Assembly (NCBI RefSeq): GCF_014841125.1
Contig: NZ_JACYTQ010000008.1
Span: forward strand, 156,322 to 220,321
DNA: 64,000 nucleotides
Source of the DNA: Echinicola arenosa
GTDB taxonomy: Bacteria; Bacteroidota; Bacteroidia; Cytophagales; Cyclobacteriaceae
Direction of reading: 5' to 3'
This document shows, piece by piece, positions 35,342 through 44,356 of the stretch (position 1 is the first letter of the stretch; each line of letters starts with the position of its first letter). Under the pieces are notes generated by a model that was not told where the DNA came from, did not search any database, and saw only the letters and a program-made list of their open reading frames with translations. Position numbers and translations under genes: made by a program.

Positions 35342-36178
35342 ATGATTTTACTAAAAAACATGAGTTATGCCCATAGGAAGCAAACTCAACTTTTCGATCA
35401 AATGGACTGGGAAGTTCAGCCCAGCCAGGTCATTGGGCTTTTAGGAAAAAACGGTGCGGGAAAATCTACCTTACTGAGATTGATCAGTGGACTACTCAAT
35501 CCCAAAAAAGGCGAGATTCAGGTCAATGGTTTCAAGCCCTTCAACCGTTCTCCTTTCTTTTTGCAAGATTTGATGCTATTGCCAGAAGAAAACTTCCTAC
35601 CGGAAAAGACGCGAACCCAACGATACATTAATTCACTGGCACCATTTTATCCTCATTTTGACCGCGATAAAATGACAGAATTGCAAAAAGCCTTTGACCT
35701 GCCCTTCGACCAAAAACTGGGCAGTATGTCCTATGGTCAAAGAAAGAAATTGTTGATTGCCTTTGCTTTGGCTTCTGGCTGCAAGACCATACTTTTGGAT
35801 GAACCCACCAATGGACTGGACATTCCTTCCAAAAGCCTGTTTAGAAAGCTGGTCACTGCACACATGCAAGAAGACCAAACCATTATCATCAGCACCCATC
35901 AAGTCAAGGATGTAGAAAACCTGATCGACAGGGCCGTCATCATCAACCAGGGTAAGGTCATTTTTGATCAGAACATGCTGGATATTGCAGACCAATGGCA
36001 TTTTGGATTTTCAGCAACGCCATCAGAAACCAGTGTTTATGCAGAAAAAAGCATGGGAGGCCATTATTTCATTGCGCCGCTTCAACCTGGCCAACAAGCT
36101 TCCCAAGTTTCCTTGGAACTCCTTTTTAACGCTGTGATCAGCAACCAGCTTTATTTACCACAACCTGTAAACGCCTGA
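35342..36178 (+). CDS. ABC transporter ATP-binding subunit
   Basis: The 278-residue ATPase has Walker A GLLGKNGAGKSTLLRL (about 32-47), a variant signature MSYGQRKKLLIAFALASGCK, Walker B TILLDEPTNGLD, and the switch histidine in IIISTHQVKDV. The signature MSYGQ in place of LSGGQ is typical of the YtrB/BcrA-like subfamily found with YtrA-type regulators. The C-terminal 60 residues form a small accessory domain. It is the first gene of an operon with a permease, a GntR repressor and a GIN-like protein; gaps are 1-4 bp. The substrate is unknown; relatives act in cell-envelope stress or antibiotic resistance. Confidence 0.92.
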   Translation: MILLKNMSYAHRKQTQLFDQMDWEVQPSQVIGLLGKNGAGKSTLLRLISGLLNPKKGEIQVNGFKPFNRSPFFLQDLMLLPEENFLPEKTRTQRYINSLAPFYPHFDRDKMTELQKAFDLPFDQKLGSMSYGQRKKLLIAFALASGCKTILLDEPTNGLDIPSKSLFRKLVTAHMQEDQTIIISTHQVKDVENLIDRAVIINQGKVIFDQNMLDIADQWHFGFSATPSETSVYAEKSMGGHYFIAPLQPGQQASQVSLELLFNAVISNQLYLPQPVNA

Positions 36179-36182
36179 GAAC

Positions 36183-37052
36183 ATGACTACACAAAATGAA
36201 TTCTTTAGCTTAAGTCGGTTTTGGAACCTGCTTAAATACGATTTTAATAGCAATAAGCTTCACTATATTGCTACCCTTCCGGTTGCGATGTTGGGAATTG
36301 CTACCGTTTTATGGATTGCATTTCCAGGAGAAATAAAGATGGGCCATGGATACTCGGTTACCTCAGTTCCTTTTAAAAGTAACAGTTATAACATCTTTCT
36401 CTTCTTGGGAGCTGTTATTTATGGAATTGCCATTGTGGGGAATAGCTTTCCAGGATTAAAAAACGAAAAGAAAACTTTAATACACCTTTTATTACCCAGT
36501 TCTAATTTAGAAAAATTCCTTTTACAATGGGGAGTCAGGGTTTTCCTTTTTCTCGTTCTCTACCCTATTCTTTTCAAATTTACTGCGGATATAACAAGTG
36601 AAATTTATTTGGCTATTCATAAATATTATCTCTCCTCTAATAATCTTAAACCATCATTATTCCCTCAAATTGAAAAGTTCTCTTTCAAACAATTTATTGG
36701 AAATAATCCCAAAACCTTTACCCTCAACTCATCTTTTGTTGTTGCGATGTATACTTTAACAGTTTCAATAGTATTTTTTGGTGGTACAATTTTCAAGCGT
36801 TGGAATATATTGCTTGGTCCACTTAGTATAATGGGGCTGATCTTAATTGTATTCATTTATTTAGTCATTCTCTCAAACATACTAAACCCGACTCAAAGAG
36901 GGTTTTGGGATATTAACTTAAACATAAATGCCCCCAAACTATTTAACGATCTAATTCCGCTGACCATGTTTACAACATTAATCTTTGGAATACTCTTTTC
37001 TGTTGTTTTATGGGTAGCAACCTATTTTAGATTTAAAGAAAAGGAGGTCTAA
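36183..37052 (+). CDS. ABC transporter permease subunit (ABC-2-like)
   Basis: The 289-residue protein is integral to the membrane, with about six hydrophobic stretches (residues 30-50, 75-95, 120-140, 180-205, 210-235 and 260-285). No sequence motif identifies its substrate. It sits between the ATPase gene (4 bp upstream) and the GntR gene (1 bp downstream), the arrangement of YtrA-type operons in which repressor, ATPase and permease are cotranscribed. Confidence 0.85.
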   Translation: MTTQNEFFSLSRFWNLLKYDFNSNKLHYIATLPVAMLGIATVLWIAFPGEIKMGHGYSVTSVPFKSNSYNIFLFLGAVIYGIAIVGNSFPGLKNEKKTLIHLLLPSSNLEKFLLQWGVRVFLFLVLYPILFKFTADITSEIYLAIHKYYLSSNNLKPSLFPQIEKFSFKQFIGNNPKTFTLNSSFVVAMYTLTVSIVFFGGTIFKRWNILLGPLSIMGLILIVFIYLVILSNILNPTQRGFWDINLNINAPKLFNDLIPLTMFTTLIFGILFSVVLWVATYFRFKEKEV

Positions 37053-37053
37053 G

Positions 37054-37434
37054 ATGGAGTTTAACGAATCCAGAAATATCTTTCTTCAGATAGCCGATTG
37101 GCTTTGCGAGCAAATTTTGCAAAAGAAATTTGCTCCCGGAGACCGTGTGCCTTCTGTTAGGGAACTGGCAGAGGAAATGGAGGTAAACCGAAATACGGTG
37201 ATGCGTACTTACTCCATTTTGCAGGACCAGGGCATCCTGGACAATAAGCGGGGAATAGGCTTCTTTGTGGCCGAAAAAGCTGCCTTAAAAATCCATCAGA
37301 GACAAAAGGAAGCGTTTCTTCAACAGGAACTTCCCCAACTGGTGCATAAGGTAAAATTGCTCCAATTGTCCAAAGATGATCTCAAACCAATTTTAAACGC
37401 TCTAAAAGAAACTACCAATGAAGACCAGCAATAA
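37054..37434 (+). CDS. GntR-family repressor, YtrA subfamily
   Basis: The 126-residue protein has an N-terminal winged helix: FLQIADWLCEQILQKKFAPGDRVPSV, then RELAEEMEVNRNTVMRTYSILQDQGILDNKRGIGFFV. The short helical C-terminal tail of about 45 residues, without an effector-binding domain, defines the YtrA branch. YtrA-type proteins repress their own ABC transporter operon. The perfect palindrome at 35303-35330 is the likely binding site. Its coding sequence overlaps the next gene by 17 bp. Confidence 0.92.
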   Translation: MEFNESRNIFLQIADWLCEQILQKKFAPGDRVPSVRELAEEMEVNRNTVMRTYSILQDQGILDNKRGIGFFVAEKAALKIHQRQKEAFLQQELPQLVHKVKLLQLSKDDLKPILNALKETTNEDQQ

Positions 37435-38095
37435 AATACTATTAGGCTTTGTCCTTTTTGCAATAACCCTACAAACCACCTGTTTAGTGATTGCACATAA
37501 TTATAGCAAAGTTCATATAGAGAAAAGAAACTCTTTGATTCCATTAAAGGAATTCACATTAGATGAAAGCTTTTCTAATCTTAAAATTACAAACCAAGTA
37601 AGGGTTACTGTTAGGTCTAATGAATTATCAAAAGTATCTATAATTGGCAATAAAGATTCTATTGAAGTTAATTACAATGTCTATGTAAAAAATGATACTT
37701 GCTTTATTAGTCTTAAAGATATAGGTAAAGAATATCCCCAATCTATTACCCTTGATGTAAAAGACCTAAAAAGTATAATTATGACCCAAAACAGTAATGT
37801 TTTTGTCCAAGGTGAATATCAAAAACTAAAGGTTTGGAACCGAGGTGGAAGATTAGACATGAATAATAATTTTAAGATAAATAAGCTGACCTTGCAATCA
37901 TCTGAAAACGCCAAGAATTTTATCCACCATATTGACTCCTTAGAATTATCCCTCGATCAGTCTGAAGCTTTTATTAGAAACAACAATAAAACATTGGACC
38001 TAAAAATGACCAATAGTAAGATCACTGTTCAACAATCATCTCCCAACCAGATCAATATTGAAAAAGACAATAATTCCAAGGTCAACCTGTATTGA
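37418..38095 (+). CDS. Membrane-anchored GIN/DUF2807-like auto-transporter-adhesin-head protein
   Basis: The 225-residue protein starts with a hydrophobic segment (ILLGFVLFAITLQTTCLVIA, residues 7-26) that is either a signal anchor or a signal peptide. The rest is a repetitive beta-structure with alternating hydrophobic residues (FSNLKITNQVRVTVRSNELSKV; IMTQNSNVFVQGEYQKLKV; NKTLDLKMTNSKITVQQ), similar to the GIN domain (DUF2807), a right-handed beta-solenoid common in Bacteroidota. It overlaps the GntR gene by 17 bp and is the last gene of the ABC operon, ending at a stem-loop. Its function is unknown. Confidence 0.65.
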   Translation: MKTSNKILLGFVLFAITLQTTCLVIAHNYSKVHIEKRNSLIPLKEFTLDESFSNLKITNQVRVTVRSNELSKVSIIGNKDSIEVNYNVYVKNDTCFISLKDIGKEYPQSITLDVKDLKSIIMTQNSNVFVQGEYQKLKVWNRGGRLDMNNNFKINKLTLQSSENAKNFIHHIDSLELSLDQSEAFIRNNNKTLDLKMTNSKITVQQSSPNQINIEKDNNSKVNLY

Positions 38096-38130
38096 TTAAG
38101 TATAACTATAACATTCATGACTTTTCATAT

Positions 38131-38158
38131 GCTGTTCGGGACTTTATTCCCGAACAGC
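38131..38158 (+). terminator. Strong stem-loop after the ABC/GntR operon
   Basis: GCTGTTCGGGA and TCCCGAACAGC form a perfect 11-bp stem with a six-base loop. The tail TGAATTACGCC has no T-run, so intrinsic termination is uncertain; it may be a 3-prime processing or stability element. Confidence 0.55.
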
Positions 38159-38429
38159 TGAATTACGCCTCACCACTAATGGGTAAAACAATCCACTTTT
38201 CACCTAATAAATTAATTGCCAATTAATTTCTTTTACTATCTTTCCTAACTCTTTCATTTTATTACTTATTTAAAATCTTTTAATGATTTTATTAACTGTT
38301 TCAAATCTAATTGCAATAACATTATCTCGTGTAGAAAATCACTTTTGACAAAACCCAGCTACACAATACTAGATCAGAAAAACTGCTTCATCAATATTTA
38401 AACTCAATACTCAAACTTAATTTTTAATT
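38159..38429. other. Intergenic region before the TlpA-like gene
   Basis: AT-rich sequence with TTGACA at 38345-38350 and a TACTAG-like element 16 bp further on. It presumably holds the promoter of the thioredoxin-like genes; housekeeping sigma factors of this phylum prefer other motifs, so the match is noted only. Confidence 0.35.
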
Positions 38430-39689
38430 ATGATTTCAATTAAATACTTATCAAGTCTTTATCTCTGTTTTTTCCTCTTCTCTGCTACTTCTATGGCACA
38501 ACCATTTACATGTACCTTAAAAGGAAAAGTCATTAATAGAGACAGTAAGGCAATTTACATTATCAAAGAAACGGAAGACGTCAGATCTGTCAATACCACT
38601 GTTCCTATTCTTGAAGATGGTAGTTTTGAATACCATTTTGAAGTAAATCAAATTGAGGCTTACCAATTGATATTTAAGGATGAAATGGAAAAGGGCTCTT
38701 GGAGGCCGGTTACCTTCTTCCCAGATCAGGAATTGATCACTTTTGAGCTAAACCCATCAGAAGAGTTTGACAAGAACAAGATAGAAGGAGGAAAAATAAA
38801 TCAAGCTTATGTGGCATTACAAAACCAATTGACTGATAAATTCCAAACCCCATTTGAAAAAATATCCGCCGAGCGAAGGGCATTAATGGAGAACAACAAT
38901 TTCAATAATGATGCTCACAGACAACTCATTAGCCAATTAAAAAGTGCTTCTCCAGAAGAAAGGAACTCGATCTATGCCCAACTTCGGGAATTATCAAAAA
39001 ACCATCAAGATAAGACCTCAGAAGGTAAAAAGTTGGCCATAAGAACAGATAGCTTAAACTTAGCCTACTGGGCATCCAAAAGGGAATACATTAAGCAAAA
39101 CAACAATGAACTGGCTTACTTTTTACTTTATGAAGAAGTTAGAGGAATTGATCAGTTTGACTTTGATGTAGTTAGCATTAGAAAAAACTATATCAAACTT
39201 GCACAAGAATTCCCCAAACACCCTTACACAAAAACAGTTGGCCAAATTATCGAAAGTCACGATGCTGTAAAAGTGGGTGAAAAAGCCATAGAAATAAAAG
39301 TGCCCGACTTAAAAGGCAACTTGGTTTCTTTGAACCAAAGCACTCAAGGGAAAATTGTTTTACTTGATCTATGGGCTTCATGGTGCGGGCCATGCATTGT
39401 AAAAAGTAGGACCATGGTTCCTATCTATGAAAAATACAAAGATAAAGGCTTCACCATATTTGGAGTTGCGCGAGAATTTGACAATACCAATAAACTGGAA
39501 ATTGCTTTGGCAAGAGAAAAATTCCCTTGGAAAAACTTCGTAGAACTAGATGACAAAAATGATATTTGGCTAAAATATAACATCCCTTTTTCTGGTGGTG
39601 GAACTTTTCTAATTGATCAAAAAGGAACTATTGTCGCGATAGACCCATCCGCTGAGGAAGTGGAAAACTTTATTCAGCAACATTTATAA
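38430..39689 (+). CDS. Exported TlpA-family thiol:disulfide oxidoreductase with DUF4369
   Basis: The 419-residue protein has a signal peptide (about 1-23, cleavage after SMAQ). Residues 25-130 form a DUF4369 domain (FTCTLKGKVINRDSKAIYIIKE), and a Gln/Glu/Lys-rich helical linker of about 130 residues leads to a C-terminal thioredoxin fold (about 285-419). The active site is WASWCGPC, a Cys-x-x-Cys of the reducing TlpA/ResA type, and GGGTFLIDQKGTIVA closes the fold with the cis-Pro position altered. Such proteins act in the periplasm to reduce or isomerise disulfides. A second thioredoxin-fold gene follows after 91 bp. Confidence 0.9.
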   Translation: MISIKYLSSLYLCFFLFSATSMAQPFTCTLKGKVINRDSKAIYIIKETEDVRSVNTTVPILEDGSFEYHFEVNQIEAYQLIFKDEMEKGSWRPVTFFPDQELITFELNPSEEFDKNKIEGGKINQAYVALQNQLTDKFQTPFEKISAERRALMENNNFNNDAHRQLISQLKSASPEERNSIYAQLRELSKNHQDKTSEGKKLAIRTDSLNLAYWASKREYIKQNNNELAYFLLYEEVRGIDQFDFDVVSIRKNYIKLAQEFPKHPYTKTVGQIIESHDAVKVGEKAIEIKVPDLKGNLVSLNQSTQGKIVLLDLWASWCGPCIVKSRTMVPIYEKYKDKGFTIFGVAREFDNTNKLEIALAREKFPWKNFVELDDKNDIWLKYNIPFSGGGTFLIDQKGTIVAIDPSAEEVENFIQQHL

Positions 39690-39780
39690 TCCAGGTCATT
39701 ATTTTATTGCTTGACTTTGTCTCAGTCCGATTCAATGACCAACAATCAAAGATATTATTAGATACTTTATACAATTATTC

Positions 39781-41799
39781 ATGAAAAATTCCTTTTTAAC
39801 CTTATTACTTTTTGTAGTAAGTCATTTGACTGTATTTTCTCAGAACGAAAACTCTCCTCTCCCTCCTGCTTTACTCGGAAACTGGCTTAAAACAGATGGC
39901 AGCAATGAATGGGTATATGGCTTTGATAAAGACAAACTGATTATGGACAGTCAAGTGTATTCGGTCATAGAGGTCAAATCCAAAAAGAAAAAAGGAGAAA
40001 TCACTTACAAAACTAAAGAAGGACCGAAATCTCTTTTCTACGAGGAAGGTAAAAATGGGAAAATGCTAATAGGCACCGCTCCAAATACAATGAATTTTTA
40101 TAGTCGAAATTCCACTACAAACCCTGACTACAAACTTAAAGAAGATAATTTCTTTGAAGAGCAAATTTTCAGGAAAGACAGCGCCATATTCAAAGGTTAC
40201 ATTAAGGGCTATAGTCCCGAAATGAACAAAACAGGTATGATCAATATGTACAATATCCTTAGTAAAAACGCTAACAGCACCGTCATAACTATCCAAGAAG
40301 ATGGTACCTTCTATGCCAAATTCCCCATTCTTTCACCTACAATAGGATATGGAGAAATGTTGGGAAGATATTTTTCCATTTATTTGGAACCTGGAAAAAC
40401 AACCTTTCAGTTTATTGATATTGCCCTTGATAAGTCAAATCCTATCGAAATAGCAAAACCACCCTATTATTTTATGGGAACCAATGCCAAAATGGACAAA
40501 GACTTAAAATATCTCGGACTATTTGATTATTCAAACATTAAAAAATTAAATTCCAATATATCGGAAATGGATAAAGAGACTTATATAAGTGCTATGTTGG
40601 AAATAAGGGATAAGGAAAAGGAGAAGTATGATAAATATAAAAAGGACCTCCATATCAGCAAAAAAGCTCAATTCATAATTGAAAGAAGTATTGATTTTTT
40701 GGTATTGGAAGAAATTATTAGATATGAAAAGAATTTACAAATGGACTATGGAGTCCAAAACGAAATACCCTCAAACCAAAATCAAACCACAAAGGACATG
40801 GATATGCTGAGAAAGGAACTCCAGTCATTTTTACAGGAGGCTGACCTTAACAATCCCTATAATCTAATTGTACCTTACTACATTGACCTGGTTAAACAAT
40901 TGGCATCCACAGATGTAATCATTAAATCAGTCCATAAATACCCTTATAAGAACCTCGAAAAGGAAATTGATAAGAAAAAAATCCCGCTTACAGAGGAGCA
41001 AAGAATAGCCGTTAGGTCATATGCAGCAAGTCCAAGTGATAAGTCTTTTAAAGTCTACCAGGCTTCTCAAGATTTACTGGACCCTATACTTAAAGGCAAC
41101 AGCAGCTTGCTTAGAGATACTTATGAATCCAGTTTAAAGGAAAGGATTGAACAAGCTTTGAAAGAGAATCTTGGTCTGGAGCCAGGCCTTTTAGCTGAAA
41201 TTATGATCTCACAGGAAAAGCATAATATATTGAAACAAGGAAATACCCCTTATACTCCTGAACAAGAACGGGAGATTCCCGAACTTTTTAAATATCAGTT
41301 TATTGCTGATCACCTCTTAGAAGCTAATCAACACCTCAAAGAACAATTATCAGTTTTACAAGAGAATAACAAAGCTACTACAGCCCCAAACACTAATACA
41401 ACTTCAAAAACTGAAGCTGATAAATTATTTGATTCCATGATGGCCAAGTTTAAAGGAAAGGTGGTATATGTGGACTTTTGGGCTACTTGGTGCGGTCCCT
41501 GCATTACAAATATAGAGGCTATCGCTCCCCTAAAAGAAGAAATAAAGGAGGAAGACGTAGTTTTTGTCTATATCACCAATCAAAGCTCACCAGAAGAGGC
41601 TTGGAACTTGAAAATCCCTGATATTAAAGGAGAGCACTTTAGGCTGACCGCTGATGAATGGAACTACCTTTCTTCCAAGTTTCAGGTCTCCGGTTTGCCC
41701 CATTATACACTCGTTGACAAAGAAGGTAATGTCGTTCGAAATAATTTTAGAATACCTAATTCACAAATCAAAGACCTCATCTTTGAATACCTTAACTAA
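39781..41799 (+). CDS. Large exported protein with C-terminal TlpA-like thioredoxin domain
   Basis: The 672-residue protein has a signal peptide (1-20, cleavage after VFSQ). The long N-terminal part (about 25-550) is not recognised beyond a beta-rich start and a helical, Lys/Glu/Gln-rich middle. The C-terminal domain contains VVYVDFWATWCGPCITN with the CxxC active site near residues 570-573, and SGLPHYTLVDKEGNVV with the conserved cis-Pro. Its organisation resembles the neighbouring TlpA-like protein on a larger scale. The gene ends at a bidirectional terminator. It probably acts on periplasmic or surface disulfides; the role of the long N-terminal part is unknown. Confidence 0.85.
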   Translation: MKNSFLTLLLFVVSHLTVFSQNENSPLPPALLGNWLKTDGSNEWVYGFDKDKLIMDSQVYSVIEVKSKKKKGEITYKTKEGPKSLFYEEGKNGKMLIGTAPNTMNFYSRNSTTNPDYKLKEDNFFEEQIFRKDSAIFKGYIKGYSPEMNKTGMINMYNILSKNANSTVITIQEDGTFYAKFPILSPTIGYGEMLGRYFSIYLEPGKTTFQFIDIALDKSNPIEIAKPPYYFMGTNAKMDKDLKYLGLFDYSNIKKLNSNISEMDKETYISAMLEIRDKEKEKYDKYKKDLHISKKAQFIIERSIDFLVLEEIIRYEKNLQMDYGVQNEIPSNQNQTTKDMDMLRKELQSFLQEADLNNPYNLIVPYYIDLVKQLASTDVIIKSVHKYPYKNLEKEIDKKKIPLTEEQRIAVRSYAASPSDKSFKVYQASQDLLDPILKGNSSLLRDTYESSLKERIEQALKENLGLEPGLLAEIMISQEKHNILKQGNTPYTPEQEREIPELFKYQFIADHLLEANQHLKEQLSVLQENNKATTAPNTNTTSKTEADKLFDSMMAKFKGKVVYVDFWATWCGPCITNIEAIAPLKEEIKEEDVVFVYITNQSSPEEAWNLKIPDIKGEHFRLTADEWNYLSSKFQVSGLPHYTLVDKEGNVVRNNFRIPNSQIKDLIFEYLN

Positions 41800-41814
41800 T
41801 TTTCATTTTGGTAA

Positions 41815-41849
41815 AAAAGCCTATCGGAATCCTTTTTCGATAGGCTTTT
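41815..41849. terminator. Bidirectional terminator between convergent genes
   Basis: AAAAGCCTATCG (41815-41826) and CGATAGGCTTTT (41838-41849) pair perfectly around an 11-base loop. It serves the thioredoxin-like gene and the SMP-30 gene, whose stop codon overlaps the right arm. Confidence 0.9.
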
Positions 41850-42885
41850 ACTTTAAATCTACCCTTAAAATATCCTGATGAGCAGTCAGGTAAATTTGTT
41901 TTTGGTCTGGGGTAAAGGCAATATTGGAGGTCAGTTGTCCGGTGTGGATCCTGGCCAAAGCCTTGCCTTCTGGGCTAAAGATCCAAAGACCTCCAGGGCC
42001 AGTAGCAAATACAAAACCTTCTCGGCTTACTTCCAGTCCATCCGGCAAACCATTGCCCCCTCCGGATTGAATTAAATCCGTCACCTCATAAAACAACTTT
42101 TTATTATTTACTTTTCCAGCTTCCACCACATCATACTGGTACCAAACAGCATGTTTCTCGTCAGAATTGGCCACATATAATTTTTGTCCATCCGGCGACA
42201 AGCCGATGCCATTGGGTCGGGAAAGTGAATCCAGCAAGACCAATTCACCCGTATTCTTCAAACAATAAATCCCCTGAAAATTCAGTTCCTTTCCAGCATA
42301 TTGTGGAGGAAGTCCATAAGGAGGATCCGTAAAATAAAGATTGCCTGCTGCATCATAAACCCCATCATTGGGACTGTTCAACCGCTGGCCTTGGTAGTTA
42401 TCGGCCAAACTTTCAAAGCTGGCCTTTGGGGCATCCAGCCCCGTCTTCATCTTGGCCACCCTCCTTTCTCCATGCTGCATCAACACCAATTCATCCCGAT
42501 CATTTAGCAACAAGGCATTGGAACCAGGTTCGTTGCTGTAGAACCCTTCTCCAGCAAAACCCGAATGTAGCAAATAGGTTGAGGTATCCCCTTTTGCGCT
42601 CATTTTAAAGATCTTATTCTGGGGAATATCCGAAAAGAGCAGGTACTGCCCCTCTTCTATCCATAAAGGGCCTTCTGTCCATATAAAGCCACTCGCCATG
42701 ACTTGGATGGATGCCGTGGAATCAATGATCCCCGCAGCGGCCTTATCCATTATTTCTATCGAAAAGCGATCAGCTTTTCGATCAGTTTGAGACGGATTTG
42801 CCTCATCAGATTTTGTCGAAGACTCTTGGGGAGCCGCACAGGAAACAAGTCCCCAAAACAAATAGGTATGCAACAGGTATTTCAT
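41848..42885 (-). CDS. SMP-30/gluconolactonase-family lipoprotein
   Basis: The 345-residue protein has a lipoprotein signal ending in LVSC (Cys about 17) and a six-bladed beta-propeller of the SMP-30/regucalcin/gluconolactonase family. Metal-site motifs are seen: FIWTEGPLWIEEGQYLLFSD with the ligand Glu, LNSPNDGVYDAAGNLYFTDPPYG with the Asn-Asp pair, SRPNGIGLSPDGQKLYVANSD, and GLPDGLEVSREGFVFATGPGG. The family opens aldonolactones to aldonic acids. It is the last gene of the galactonate operon, 3 bp behind the permease, so hydrolysis of a galactono- (or glucono-) lactone in the periplasm is likely. Confidence 0.88.
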   Translation of the reverse strand: MKYLLHTYLFWGLVSCAAPQESSTKSDEANPSQTDRKADRFSIEIMDKAAAGIIDSTASIQVMASGFIWTEGPLWIEEGQYLLFSDIPQNKIFKMSAKGDTSTYLLHSGFAGEGFYSNEPGSNALLLNDRDELVLMQHGERRVAKMKTGLDAPKASFESLADNYQGQRLNSPNDGVYDAAGNLYFTDPPYGLPPQYAGKELNFQGIYCLKNTGELVLLDSLSRPNGIGLSPDGQKLYVANSDEKHAVWYQYDVVEAGKVNNKKLFYEVTDLIQSGGGNGLPDGLEVSREGFVFATGPGGLWIFSPEGKALARIHTGQLTSNIAFTPDQKQIYLTAHQDILRVDLK

Positions 42886-42888
42886 TTT

Positions 42889-44211
42889 CTATCCAATTAA
42901 TTGAGTGATCAGGAAAATCAAAAACATGGCGGTGGTGCCAAAAATAAAGGTTCCGGCTGTCTGTACCTGATACCCTTGTTTGACACTCATACCAGTCAAC
43001 TGGGTCAAAACCCAAAAGAAACTATCATTCACATGGGAAGCCACCGAAGAGCCTGCCCCTATGGCCAACACCGTCATGGTCTGCATAAAGGGTTGGTTCA
43101 AGCCCAAAGCTGGCATCAGTGGCGCACAAATGGAAGCCGTGGTCACCAAAGCCACCGTTGAAGAACCTTGGGTGGTTTTCAGACAGGCTGCCAATAAAAA
43201 AGGGAAAAACAAGCCCCATTTAGCCCCATCAAATCCAGTAGTAATCACCTCTGCAATGCCCGAGTTTTGGAGCATCTTACCGAAAATCCCCCCAGCTCCC
43301 GTAATCAAAATAATAGGTGCGGCCACTTTCAAGGATTCTCCTATCCAGCCTGTCGAGGCAAAAACTGTCTCATCCAGTTTTTTGGGAAGAGTCAAAGCCA
43401 AGAGGACGCCAACAAACAAAGCGATTACGGGCGTTCCTAAAAAGGTAAATACATTTACCCAGAAATTGGGTTCTAGTTCCAGCGATGGATATTCCAATAC
43501 CGACTTGATCAAAATCAAAATCAGGGGAACAATCACGGCCATAACCGACTTCCAAAGTCCAGGTTGCTCCGCTGGTGCAGTCACCACATCCATTGTAATG
43601 GGCAATTTGAGTTTGGAGGTCACCTTCACCGCGTACCAATAGCAGGTAAACAAGGAAAGCCCACTGACCAGTAGCCCCCAGCTGATCACATCACCGAGGT
43701 TGGCGCCCAATATCCCGGCCGCCGCAATCGGTCCCGGCGTAGGTGGCACCATCACATGGGAAGCCGTCAAGCCCATGGCCAAGGCCGCGGTTGTTCCGGC
43801 ATAGGAAACTCCGGCTTTCTTGGAAAGGGTCTTATTCAAAGGGTTCATCATCATCAGGGCACTGTCTGCAAAAACCGGAATGGAAAGGAAATAGCCGGTC
43901 AGCATCATGGCCATATGCAATGATTTTTTGCCGATCAATTGCAAAATACGGTTGGCAATGACCAAAGCCCCTCCCGACTTTTCCAAGATGGTTCCAATGG
44001 TTACCCCAAAGAGAATGATGAGTCCTATTTTCCCTAAAATATCCCCAAAACCATTATTGACCGCATCGATGATTTCCACTGAGCTCATACCGGATATAAA
44101 TCCATAGGCCAAAGCCGTCAGGAGAAGCATGAAAAAAGGGTGAACCTTGAATTTCACGATCCCCAGCACCAGAAGGGTTAAGGAAATCACCAAAGCGATC
44201 AAATAGGTCAT
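42889..44211 (-). CDS. GntP-family gluconate/galactonate:H+ symporter
   Basis: The 440-residue inner-membrane permease has about 12 helices. GntP-family signatures are clear: FGDILGKIGLIILFGVTIGTILEKSGGA, SIPVFADSALMMMNPL and THVMVPPTPGPIAAAG-like (here SHVMVPPTPGPIAAAGILGA). The C-terminal region includes LKTTQGSSTVALVTTASI. GntP-type carriers import gluconate, galactonate or related sugar acids. It lies 145 bp after dgoD with an unusual heptad repeat in that gap, and 3 bp before the SMP-30 gene. Galactonate is the favoured substrate because of the neighbouring dehydratase. Confidence 0.92.
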   Translation of the reverse strand: MTYLIALVISLTLLVLGIVKFKVHPFFMLLLTALAYGFISGMSSVEIIDAVNNGFGDILGKIGLIILFGVTIGTILEKSGGALVIANRILQLIGKKSLHMAMMLTGYFLSIPVFADSALMMMNPLNKTLSKKAGVSYAGTTAALAMGLTASHVMVPPTPGPIAAAGILGANLGDVISWGLLVSGLSLFTCYWYAVKVTSKLKLPITMDVVTAPAEQPGLWKSVMAVIVPLILILIKSVLEYPSLELEPNFWVNVFTFLGTPVIALFVGVLLALTLPKKLDETVFASTGWIGESLKVAAPIILITGAGGIFGKMLQNSGIAEVITTGFDGAKWGLFFPFLLAACLKTTQGSSTVALVTTASICAPLMPALGLNQPFMQTMTVLAIGAGSSVASHVNDSFFWVLTQLTGMSVKQGYQVQTAGTFIFGTTAMFLIFLITQLIG

Positions 44212-44356
44212 GGGTGTTTAGGGTTATGGGTTAGTTATTTTTAGGGTTAAATCAATGCCTAAAGTCAAATATTGTATATCCGCTTCTCCAACTCTCTCTT
44301 CATACTTCTAACGTCTTTTATCTAACATCTTAAGTCTAGTATCTTGAATCCAGTAA
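44212..44356. other. Gap between gntP-like and dgoD genes with simple repeats
   Basis: It contains GGGTTA-like triplets around 44214-44255 and the degenerate heptad array at 44295-44350. No hairpin terminator was recognised, so the two genes are probably cotranscribed. Confidence 0.5.
44295..44350 (-). repeat. Degenerate 7-bp tandem repeat
   Basis: About eight consecutive 7-mers end in TC or TTC: TCTCTTC, ATACTTC, TAACGTC, TTTTATC, TAACATC, TTAAGTC, TAGTATC and TTGAATC. The period is exactly seven and the copies differ in the middle positions. It is non-coding and lies between the permease and dehydratase genes. Confidence 0.75.

Noticed and set aside
42980..43642. 220-codon plus-strand frame inside the gntP-like gene
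   Set aside because: Antisense shadow of a well-conserved permease; composition follows the real gene.
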